A stretch of 18,615 nt of DNA, taken from NCBI GenBank assembly GCA_027579435.1, contig JANBPK010001376.1:1-18615 (forward strand). The letters run 5' to 3'. Below the pieces are notes generated by a model. The model worked only from the letters and a program-made list of their open reading frames with translations, did not search any database and had not been told where the DNA came from. Both the position numbers and the translations under genes were made by a program. The DNA comes from Candolleomyces eurysporus (taxonomy: Eukaryota > Basidiomycota > Agaricomycetes > Agaricales > Psathyrellaceae). Of the stretch, positions 8,255 through 15,604 are shown in pieces; the first letter of the stretch is position 1, and the number at the start of each line of letters is the position of its first letter.

Positions 8255-8451
8255 TGTTATGTAATAACCCTAGTAGTATCTTTTTTTTTTTCTTAGTAAC
8301 ACTAGGACTACGAACGATGACCACAGTTTGGTACTTTGTAATATCAAACTGCGTACCTAATAACATAGGACTATGGATTACCGATTTGACTACGAACTAT
8401 TACTTAGCTGGACTGCATAATTACTAATGTATGCCTCAGCATGGACTGCGG
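8255..8451 (+). mobile_element. LTR-A copy 1, 5' portion (split by LTR-Y and by the inversion)
   Basis: It starts TGTTATGTAATAACCCTAGTAG and follows the 7069 copy through GGACTGCGG (8451). LTR-Y interrupts it there, and it resumes at 9804 as GCGGCACAGTAGCA, ending at 9817. GCGG is repeated on both sides of LTR-Y. The remainder of this LTR is on the other strand at 3528-3399. Confidence 0.8.
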
Positions 8452-9803
8452 TGATGTGCAGGTAGCGAACTAGGGCGCTCTAACAACCAAACTATAGAAC
8501 TAAAACACATACACACAATTATAACAACACAACACACTAAATACCTTCTTGAAGATAAAGGCGGGCAAGGGGTATAGGTAAAAGCTCTAAGTCTAGTCGA
8601 CAGAGGCTTCTAGAACTCTTCTCGTACAATCGCAAGTTTGAGGGGGAGCTAAGGCTCAACCAGCAACAATAGAAATGCTTCACAAAGTGACTTCACTAAC
8701 ACACAGTAAGGTTCAAGATACAACGGATAACTTTGCGAACAGAGGAACATGGCCTTGAGCAACTTTAACACAAGAACGATTCGATAAACGCAAGCGACAC
8801 GACTCTGATTGACTTTGCAAACTTAAACACTCTTTCTCGATAACAGATGGCTCTCATAGATTCTTAGGAACACAGTCCCAACGTGAAATACAAACGCTAG
8901 CTACCCGCTAATGATATAATAGATAAAACAGAGATGTATATATATGTAATTAATGTTTGGCAAACAGATGGAGAAACAAACAGATGACAGAGACGGAGAG
9001 AGATAAGAAACACAATCACATGAGGGTATCAAAAGCCAAGAGTTGCGTCTCAAACCATAGAACGCAGCCCAGGCTCTTCGCGAACCTGTTCTGGATGCGG
9101 CTGTTGTCGAGTCCACATAGATATTCACCAAGGATTGCTTCTGGAGAGCACGCCCTTCTGTTCGCGACCCCAATCCGACGAATTGATCTGAGTTTTGGGT
9201 GCTTGGCTCCACCAAGCCACACTGCTTCACTACTCTGCTGACTCTTTCTTTCTCTTGGCTATGGACAGGCTGACTGAGCTTTGGGTTAATGACTACATAA
9301 GCTTTAGTCATACTTTCCGGTTTTCCGAGCAGGTTCACGAACTTCGGATTAGTTGTTTGGCATTGATCACTGCTTCCGTTCCTTCTAATTCTGGTCAAGT
9401 CCATGCTTATTGACTTAGCGAATTGCTCATCAATTCTCAAAGCCACTGGCTACTTCATGAAGTCTTCTGCTTAGTGAATGTCAGGGCGAATTCCCTTGTA
9501 ATGTGCACAACTCCTCCTAGCATCGTATTTCGCCAGGTCAGGCCTGCTAGTTAGACTTCGAATGGTATTACTGCATTTCGGATACGTTTGCGAGACCTTC
9601 ATGAACTTAAAGTGTTGTCGCAGAACCGTCTTACTCAATGTTCCTTCATTCTCTAGGGTGTCTGCTTAGTTGACAATCAGGAATAACTCCAACTCTTATA
9701 TTTCCCTTCCTTCAAGAAGATCTTTTTGATTACATACGTCGGTTCATGAACCTTACAAATAGATTTGCGAATTTGAGAGGGTGTCTACACAAGCGGCGTA
9801 TCA
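8452..9803 (-). mobile_element. LTR-Y, 1352-bp solo LTR inserted in LTR-A
   Basis: Both ends are defined by the interrupted LTR-A: GCGG/TGATGTGCAGG at the left and GCGTATCA/GCGG at the right, giving TGAT..ATCA termini and a 4-bp duplication. No internal reverse transcriptase or integrase is present, so it is read as a solo LTR left by LTR-LTR recombination. Minus orientation is inferred: five TTCnnGAA boxes (9750-9077) precede TATATATAT (8945-8937), followed by about 480 bp of R/U5. It is CpG-rich compared with its surroundings, which suggests a late arrival. A long minus-strand open frame inside has no recognisable protein. Confidence 0.7.
8937..8945 (-). promoter_or_regulatory. TATA box of LTR-Y
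   Basis: TATATATAT lies 130-800 bp downstream, in minus-strand order, of five TTCnnGAA boxes at 9743-9750, 9598-9605, 9454-9461, 9334-9341 and 9077-9084. The box arrangement resembles heat-shock elements in front of a core promoter. Confidence 0.45.
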
Positions 9804-9817
9804 GCGGCACAGTAGCA

Positions 9818-10776
9818 CTTTCTTTACTACAAAGTTTGAGAATTTCTATCTTATATTTCTCCAAATTATTATGTACACAACAAAGCAGATTTTGTGCCAT
9901 GATGTTCTTCTTGTCCATAAAGTCATTTTTTACATTGATAGTGTTTTTTCTTATTTTGACACTGTCATTGATGATATGGTGCTACTACCTGCTGCTTTGC
10001 ATGAGTTTCTTATAATAAACAAGTACTATTCAAAAACTGATGAAGCTATTGTTTACTAGATCGCCATAAGTAAGTTTATTCATATTTTCTATTGCTTATC
10101 TTGTTTCAATTTTTAATAATTCTATCAGCTCGCTAGAAAGAAGAGTGGATTTCAACTGCAGTGTCTGTTGCATGAAAGGAGTGGCTTAAAACTACAAAGA
10201 GAAACAATAGCTTTTAATATCAAGTATACTTTCAACCGAAACTATTTTAAAACCATGTCGTAATGTGAGTCTACTTTCTTGAATTTTTCATCTATACTAA
10301 CCATTAGTATAGCGCTTTGCAAAAGCTCACCATCATTTTGCTTCTATGAATCAGAAGGCACAACCAACTATCACCTGATGCTTTTGAAGAATGGATTTTG
10401 GCTGCTCCAGTTGCAATGCAGCTTGCCACTTCAAATTCTATTGCTTATTGGCTTAAAATAAAGAAGGCAGGCCATCCACTTTCACAAATAGCCCTTGACT
10501 ATTTAACAGTGCCTGATATGTGTATTTGCACTTTTCTAATATGGATTGCTTACTGATGCTATATTTGCAGCTACATCTACAGATATTGAACATGCATTTT
10601 CATGTGGAGGGTTGACAGTATCTAAACTATGTCACTTACTTACTGATAAGTCCATACATTGTTCATCTGTGCCAAGCTTTTGGGCTGAAACTCCTGGTTT
10701 TATTTCATTTGATTCTATTGTGAAGAAGTTTAAGGNAAAAGTCTCAAAGAATGCGGAAAAAGCAAAAGACTACTGA
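9818..10776 (+). pseudogene. hAT transposase, C-terminal third including the dimerisation domain
   Basis: The first block (9820-10069) reads HDVLLVHKVIFYIDSV, YFDTVIDDM and LIINKYYSKTDEAIVY, with TAG at 10057-10059 just before IAI. Intron 10070-10128 runs GTAAGT to TATCAG. About 150 bp then do not align well. From 10377 the frame reads DAFEEWILAAPVAMQL, SIAYWLKIKKAGHPLSQI, ALDYLTVP; after the 55-bp intron 10516-10570 it continues ATSTDIEHAFSCGGLTVSK and ends at TGA 10774-10776. This is the classic hAT C-terminal dimerisation signature. The last intron has CAG at the acceptor but ATATGT where GTATGT is expected, so its donor G is mutated. The block continues the N-terminal part found on the minus strand at 5451-3529. 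Confidence 0.88.
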
Positions 10777-11174
10777 TGAAATTTTTGANTTTAAATAGTA
10801 GTTAGTTACAACTTGAGTACATAAAATTTTAATTATGATTGAGTATGTAGAGTCTTAATTATGTTTAAATACATAGAGTCCTAGTTATATTTAAACATGT
10901 AGAGTTGTTGCTAAAATTGATGGTGACAATAAAAATCCCATCTTTGTCTTGTTCTATAATCCAAGTTTGTGCAAGTAAATTTGTGAATAACTCATGAGTT
11001 ACTCTTGTGTAGACTTGCTGTGTGAGTATGCTTACAAACTCACAAGTACTTGAGCCGTGAATCCAAGTTACTTGTAAGAAAATACTTTTATAGATCTGGG
11101 TTTGGATTTTAAGAGCTTGAGTATTTGCATTGAAGATCCAAATATACTCACAAATGCATCCATGGACAGCCTTA
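9818..11174 (+). mobile_element. hAT transposon, 3' part with right terminus
   Basis: After the transposase stop the sequence is AT-rich, then from about 10890 dense in subterminal motifs (CTTGTGTAGACTTG, GTGAGTATGC, CTCACAAGTACTTGAG). It ends CATGGACAGCCTTA at 11161-11174, the complement of the minus-strand terminus TAAAGCTGTCCATG at 6635 with one difference. With the other part, the ancestral element would be about 4.46 kb. Confidence 0.8.
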
Positions 11175-11349
11175 GAAAGGGTATGGTAGACTGTTCTGAT
11201 TGAACGCTTGCCAAATTGGAGATTTGTTCTGGNAAAAAAGCCACATTCAACATGCCAGCAGATAATGTGATGCCTCAAATCATCAAAGAGTCAAGAAGCC
11301 ATGGCTGACAGAGGAGAGGAGAATGACCATATACAATGCTAGAGGGTTG
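11175..11349. other. No recognisable feature
   Basis: A short spacer between the hAT right end and LTR-B. It contains one N at 11233 and no convincing reading frame. It might include the diverged 3' end of the minus-strand LTR-B, whose homology to the 17776 copy fades at about 11350. Confidence 0.4.
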
Positions 11350-11666
11350 AGATTGTTATATTTATATATATTCTAAATCGACAATCACATGGACTAGAAT
11401 AATTGAAAACCAGAATATTGGAAGGAAATAGCTAAAACCTCAGAGTAACTAAGTGGAAGCAATTGGGAACATGTTCTCAGCATGGGAGCAATTGCTGAAA
11501 ATATGGAAAAGAGTCTGGAATAATAAAAAGTCAAAAAATGAAATAAAAGCAAAGATAAGGGAATAGAAAGACTTAATAAAATGAGATAAGATTAAACAAG
11601 AGATAAAATAAAGAAAACAAGAAAGCGAAATAAGAGGTGAGTCAAACTGGTCACATACTTTCAACA
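11350..11666 (-). mobile_element. LTR-B, minus-strand copy, 3' end not resolved
   Basis: On the minus strand it starts TGTTGAAAGTATGTGACC at 11666 and parallels the plus-strand copy at 17776 over about 315 bp: TGACTCACC, a long pyrimidine-rich tract, TTGCTCCCATGCTGAGAACA, TTAGTTACTC(T/C)GAGGTTTT and CATGTGATTGT. Similarity fades after GATTTAG. No matching target duplication was found, so the far end is uncertain. It abuts LINE endonuclease sequence, as the other copy abuts LINE linker sequence. Confidence 0.65.
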
Positions 11667-12178
11667 ATCTTTTCTCTGGTTAAGTTACATAGGTGGCAAC
11701 TTTAGCTGTCATTTGAGGGAATGGGATGAAATGTTCAGCATCACTGGACAATGGCTATTCTGCTGGTTGAGGCAGCAGCATTCCTGGGACTCGAATATGT
11801 GAAACCCAACAACTATGAGCCTGAGAACGCCAGGTCCGTTATAAACCTTGTGTTTGTCAAGTCATTCGACAGTTTCAGCGCTAATATGAGGAGAGCTGTG
11901 GAACATCAGGGCCGGTTAGATCACATCCCACTATCCACCGCCATCCAGCTTTGGCACTTTGTGCCAAAGGTGAAGGGGAGAACCTTAGCACTGTCCAGTG
12001 ACAAAGAGAAAAAGTTTGTCACAGATACAATCCTAGACATAAGAGAATTGTCCAGCTATTACCTCGCCATGCCAGCCAAAATAGAGCACCTGACATCAGC
12101 CATAGCAGATGTCTTCTTCATGGCGTGGAATAAACACTCTATGAAATATATAGTCAGCCCAAGCTCAAGGGAGTAATG
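11667..12178 (+). pseudogene. LINE ORF2 fragment: apurinic endonuclease, C-terminal part
   Basis: It begins LSYIGGNFSCHLREWD, which should read GGDFN: the catalytic Asp is Asn and the Asn is Ser. After a frame change, 11751-12176 reads MAILLVEAAAFLGLEYV, SVINLVFVKSFDSF and LDHIPLSTAI (the S/L-DH catalytic motif), then AWNKHSMKYIV. It parallels 16829-17340 closely (IGLEYVRPSN, SVIDLVFVNTPDTL, SDHVLLSAVIPL). The domain belongs to the exonuclease-endonuclease-phosphatase fold of jockey/Tad-type LINEs, where it nicks target DNA. It ends abruptly at about 12178, followed by ORF1 sequence, which is the wrong order for a LINE. Confidence 0.85.
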
Positions 12179-12189
12179 GAATAACAAGT

Positions 12190-12995
12190 GGGGGAAAGGG
12201 CTTGAGGAGTAATTAACAAAAGATAGAGCCCTCATCCAATGCAGCTCAACTCTGCGTATAGAGTCAGTTGATAATGCATATAGAGGGTGGACCCTCAAGA
12301 CAAAATGATATGGCCAACCAGTGTGAGATGAACTTTATCAGGAGGCAGTTATCAAGGTGTACTCTGACTCTAGCCCCATGGGTCAGCCTTCTCTAGTCAA
12401 TGAGCTTCCTCAAGATTAGAGAAGTTCTACACTACAGTGATAGTGCAGGCACCATCCTTACAATACCTAATGATGTCATATGGGCCCTAGAAGAGTTGCT
12501 GTACAAACAGTGGTAGAAGTTTACAGGCACCCCACAGATTGTCTTAGAGTTGAAGGCAAGCACTTCAGCAATGGTATACTTCAACATCTGAGACTTGGTC
12601 TCAGGTTCAAACAGTAACACATTCATCAACAAGCATATAATCATATTCAACCAGCCATGCACTATCATTAGCTGCAGCAGCCAATCCAGGCATCCTACTC
12701 TGTAATAATTGCTGAGTGTGGGGCCACCTTAACAAATTGTGCAGGAGCAGAACATATTGTAAGATGTGCAACAGTCCACACAAAGAATACAAGCACCACC
12801 AGATGTGCAGGCTCTGCAAGGGTAATGTGAAAACAAAGCCATCCATCCCACCACTCCTGAGAGCACTGAGTGCCCTCATACCTTCAGATATTTCACATGT
12901 AGACAGGACAACTGCAACATTACGGTGGGCAAATGCCCATTTTGAAAGAACTATTATGATCCTGATTGGAACACAGCAAAATACACCAAGGTACA
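12190..12995 (+). pseudogene. LINE ORF1 (gag-like) with CCHC zinc knuckles, degraded
   Basis: Recognisable pieces in order: MGQPSLVNELPQ, TILTIPNDVIWALEELLYKQ, ELKASTSAMVYFNI, NTFINKHIIIFNQPCTI. Then at 12701 comes CNNC*VWGHLNKLC, a perfect CX2CX4HX4C zinc knuckle apart from a TGA at 12713 replacing Trp. A second knuckle starts CKMCNSPH. After a frame change a third region reads ECPHTFRYFTC and VGKCPF. This is the RNA-binding ORF1 of Agaricomycete LINEs. Several stops and frame changes make it dead. It should precede an endonuclease, but only the first residues of that domain follow at about 13150. Confidence 0.75.
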
Positions 12996-13149
12996 TTGTT
13001 ATCAATAACTGGGCAGGCATGCACTCAGCAACCTTTTCATTTTTAATGTCTAGCTCAATCCAAAGAAAAGCAGAACTTGCAAGGGGAATTTGTTATGTTT
13101 TAAACATAGCNAAAAAATTGCTTCAACTTGGATATACTCCTTGAGACTG

Positions 13150-13625
13150 TTAAAAACAATCTCAATATACTATTTTTGCAGAACCTCTCTGGCAAACAAT
13201 AAAACAGATGCCCTTCATGGTAAGCAAGGAAGGCATGCCGGTAATTAATAGTAATTGCATTGGCCAACAGATGAATAGAGTCTGGTCACTTGCCAAGGGC
13301 ACTTCAAGAAGTTAATATTGGTTATAATCCCAAAGCTGAACAAACTGTCATATTCTACCTCCAAGGTGTTCAGGCTTACTGGGCTTCTGAACACCCTGGA
13401 GAAACTCATCAAGAAAATGATATCAAACAGATTTCAGCACAACATGATCAAATAAAATCTCGTTGACCCGAACCAGATAGAAGAGGTGCATTAGTACTCC
13501 ACCGAAGATGCAAGGCTATTCTTAATGCACCTAGTGCAGTTGGGATGGGCCCAGAAACTCCAAAACAAGTGTTGTCACATTCAACATTGCTCAGTTTTTC
13601 CCCTCAATTTGTTAGATTATACTGC
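13150..13625 (+). pseudogene. LINE ORF2 remnant: start of endonuclease joined to reverse transcriptase
   Basis: 13155-13260 carries ILFLQ..PLWQTIKQMP and SKEGMPVIN, the front of the endonuclease. It then joins, without the rest of that domain or the linker, to reverse transcriptase at about 13290: HFKKLILVIIPKLNKLSYST, GLLNTLEKLIKKMISNRF, STEDARLFLMHLVQLGWA and KTSVVTFNIAQFFPS. The last motif is RT block A, where F-D should stand; here the catalytic Asp is Asn (TTCAAC). Sequence ends near 13625, before the YxDD block. The missing endonuclease portion matches in kind the fragment at 11667-12178. Confidence 0.8.
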
Positions 13626-13779
13626 TCTGCTGATCTAATGGCTACAAACCTCTGCCTGCCAACACTCTTGTGAGCCACAACCAATGCTTGCTATATGCAA
13701 CTGCCTGTGCAAAAGTTGTCTAAAGGCACATCTCAGCTTAGCTTGAGTACACTACCAAGTTAGCACTTTGAACCTTTGA
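13626..13779. other. No recognisable feature
   Basis: After the RT fragment there are short open stretches with stops in all frames. Nothing is identifiable. Confidence 0.4.
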
Positions 13780-13851
13780 GACTGAATAGCTTAGTAGTTA
13801 GAGCATCCACCTGGAGTTGGGAAGTCCTTGGTTCAAGCCCAGGTCTGGTCA
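13780..13851 (+). tRNA. tRNA-like sequence, probably pseudogene or SINE head
   Basis: A 72-nt cloverleaf can be drawn. Acceptor GACTGAA pairs with TCTGGTC (one mismatch, wobbles). D arm GCTTAGTAGTTAGAGC contains the A box. T arm CTTGG-TTCAAGC-CCAGG contains the B box GGTTCAAGCCC. The anticodon arm TCCAC-CTGGAGT-TGGGA has two mismatches; its loop would give GGA, but the long variable arm of a Ser tRNA is missing. A T6 pol III terminator follows at 13854. The mismatches and the lack of a consistent identity argue for a pseudogene or tRNA-derived element. Confidence 0.5.
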
Positions 13852-14065
13852 TCTTTTTTCTGTCATTTGTATTTCAACATGATCAACCACCAGTTCTTAC
13901 TGGCAGTACTGAAGCAGGGCTTTACAGTTGTTTGCATATTATTTTGCAGCATCTTTTGTTTCCAGGAAATTGTGACATGTGTCAGCAATGATTACACTGC
14001 CCAATTTGGTGGATCTTGTTTGTTGAAAGGTCGCTGTAAAGGAGATATTGAGAGTATGCAATATA
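13852..14065. other. Unassigned flank of the Tc1 element
   Basis: After the T-run the plus strand reads VSNDYTAQFGGSCLLKGRC in a short open frame, which I cannot assign. The Tc1 element interrupts this stretch at the TA duplication 14064-14065. Confidence 0.35.
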
Positions 14066-14936
14066 CAGTGGCTCACAAAACCTTTCCAATGTTTTGTACT
14101 TTTTGAAAAATAAATCAATATCATTTGAAATAAATTATGTAAAATTCTGGGCAAATATCAACATGTTTTTCACATGCATGCCAAGTCATGTGTTGATCTG
14201 ACCATTCTTGGTACTGTTTTCTTATCACACAAAAGTACAAATCATTGGAAAGGTTTTGTAACTAATCANTTTTTTGCTTTTCTATTTTACAAAATCATGT
14301 GATTTTGTTGAATAAATGCAGATATAGCCAAATAAAATCATGTGACTATGATACTAGAAATATATAGGCTGAAGTAGAGCTGCTCTAAGTCCCCCACAAC
14401 TGCCATCTGCACTCCCTATTCAGCATGCACAAACTATCTTCTACTTCTATCTCTCATATTCTTTATCTGCTAGATTCTAGAGAGTCAGCAGCTTCTATTC
14501 ATTGTCAAACTGGTTATGGCATTGCTACAATGAGTTGTCTTTGCTCTGAACACCGTCCCAACCTTTCCAAGGCCTCTGGTGGTTGCCCTTGTCTCCTTAC
14601 CGATACTAACATTAACTATGCCAAGCATATTATCCACACAGGGAAGGTTGACAATGCAATGCAGGCAGCAATAATGCTTTGGAATCAAAGTGCAAAAAGG
14701 TTCTCTACACAAACATTTATTGAAGGCTGAAGAAAAGTGATATGACAGCTGTAGTGAAGAAAAAACAGCCCAAGTTGCAGGCACGCCACAAGAGGGCTAG
14801 GCTGAAATTTGCAGAGAGGCATGCAGAATGGACAATAAAGGATTGGAAGAAGGTAATCTGGTCAGACAAGACTAAAATCAACTGTTTGGGGTCAGATGGA
14901 AGGAAATATGTGTGGAAAGAGGATAGAGAAGGTTTG

Positions 14937-15604
14937 TGTTACAAACTATGACTCAAACAATAGAGTACTAGTAAGGGCTAGGTAATCTTTATAGTATTTG
15001 ACTCGTTTTTTTTTCTTTTTGACTCACTTTTATTATTATTTGATGAACTTGGTGTTTTATAGTGGCTGTACTTTGATATCGCACAGCTACTTAGCATATA
15101 TGACTCGTAAAGGCTGTGTAGCCCTGTATTATATAACTTATCCTTGTTGTACTGTAGTTCTTTAGCTTGTTCTCAAGAATCTACCCTTCGAGCCAAGTAT
15201 CTCAGCTAGCTCATGCTAGTATTAACCATCCACAAACAACCAACTCACCAACCTCAACTATTTCGCATCAAAGTAACTGTCTGGCGCCGAGTAACCAACT
15301 GCCGGTACCAACGACTATTTGTACACTCCGCGTTCCTCAACAACTCTGCCGCTCTTGTCCTCGAAACCAGGCTCAACACTTTAGTCAACACTGTTGGCCG
15401 GGACATCCACTTAATCACACTAACCGGGGGATATTGCTTATCCTGTTGAATTCCAGACGTATACTGATCATTTGTTTCGATGGACACTGTTCTATCATCC
15501 ACAGATGACTTCTCAGCATAATCCACTACAAAGACAAACTCGTCTTTATCCTTTCCAATTGAAGACCCGTTACTGCACCATGGTTTTGACCGTAACACAT
15601 AACA
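14937..15604 (+). mobile_element. LTR-C, 668-bp solo LTR inside the Tc1 transposase
   Basis: Boundaries are exact: GTTTG (14932-14936) then TGTTACAAAC at the left, CACATAACA (15604) then GTTTG (15605-15609) at the right. Removing the LTR and one GTTTG restores GAA GGT TTG AGT GAT AGG, in frame with the family's EGLSDR. Terminal TGTTA/TAACA form a 5-bp inverted repeat. Inside are TATTATATAAC (15127-15137) and GCTTGTTCTCAAGAATCTAC (15165-15184), the block shared with LTR-A. The last 400 bp are CpG-rich and hold several short open frames, none convincing. Orientation is set by the TATA-to-block order. Confidence 0.92.
15127..15184 (+). promoter_or_regulatory. Core promoter of LTR-C
   Basis: TATTATATAAC (15127-15137) is followed by TAGTTCTTTA and then GCTTGTTCTCAAGAATCTAC (15165-15184). 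The order and spacing are as in LTR-A at 7271-7325, although the rest of the two LTRs is hardly similar. Confidence 0.5.

Noticed and set aside
7069..8451. LTR-A copies 2 and 1 as the two LTRs of a complete small retrotransposon
   Set aside because: The flanks do not give a target duplication, no purine tract precedes 8255, and the same 5' ORF follows both copies, so each looks like a 5' LTR (or promoter) of its own unit.
8639..8655. Polypurine tract TTTGAGGGGGAG
   Set aside because: It lies inside LTR-Y, whose ends are fixed by the GCGG flanks, with no LTR start after it and no pol upstream.
8901..9446. 181-codon minus-strand open frame
   Set aside because: It lies inside LTR-Y, has no recognisable protein character and crosses the TATA box.
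10940..10946. ATCTT/TG as the far end and target duplication of minus-strand LTR-B
   Set aside because: It lies within the hAT subterminal region, before the hAT right end at 11174, and the sequence in between is not LTR-B.
15167..15508. Possible gag start inside LTR-C
   Set aside because: The segment lies within the duplication-defined LTR; the frames are short and no Gag motif is visible.
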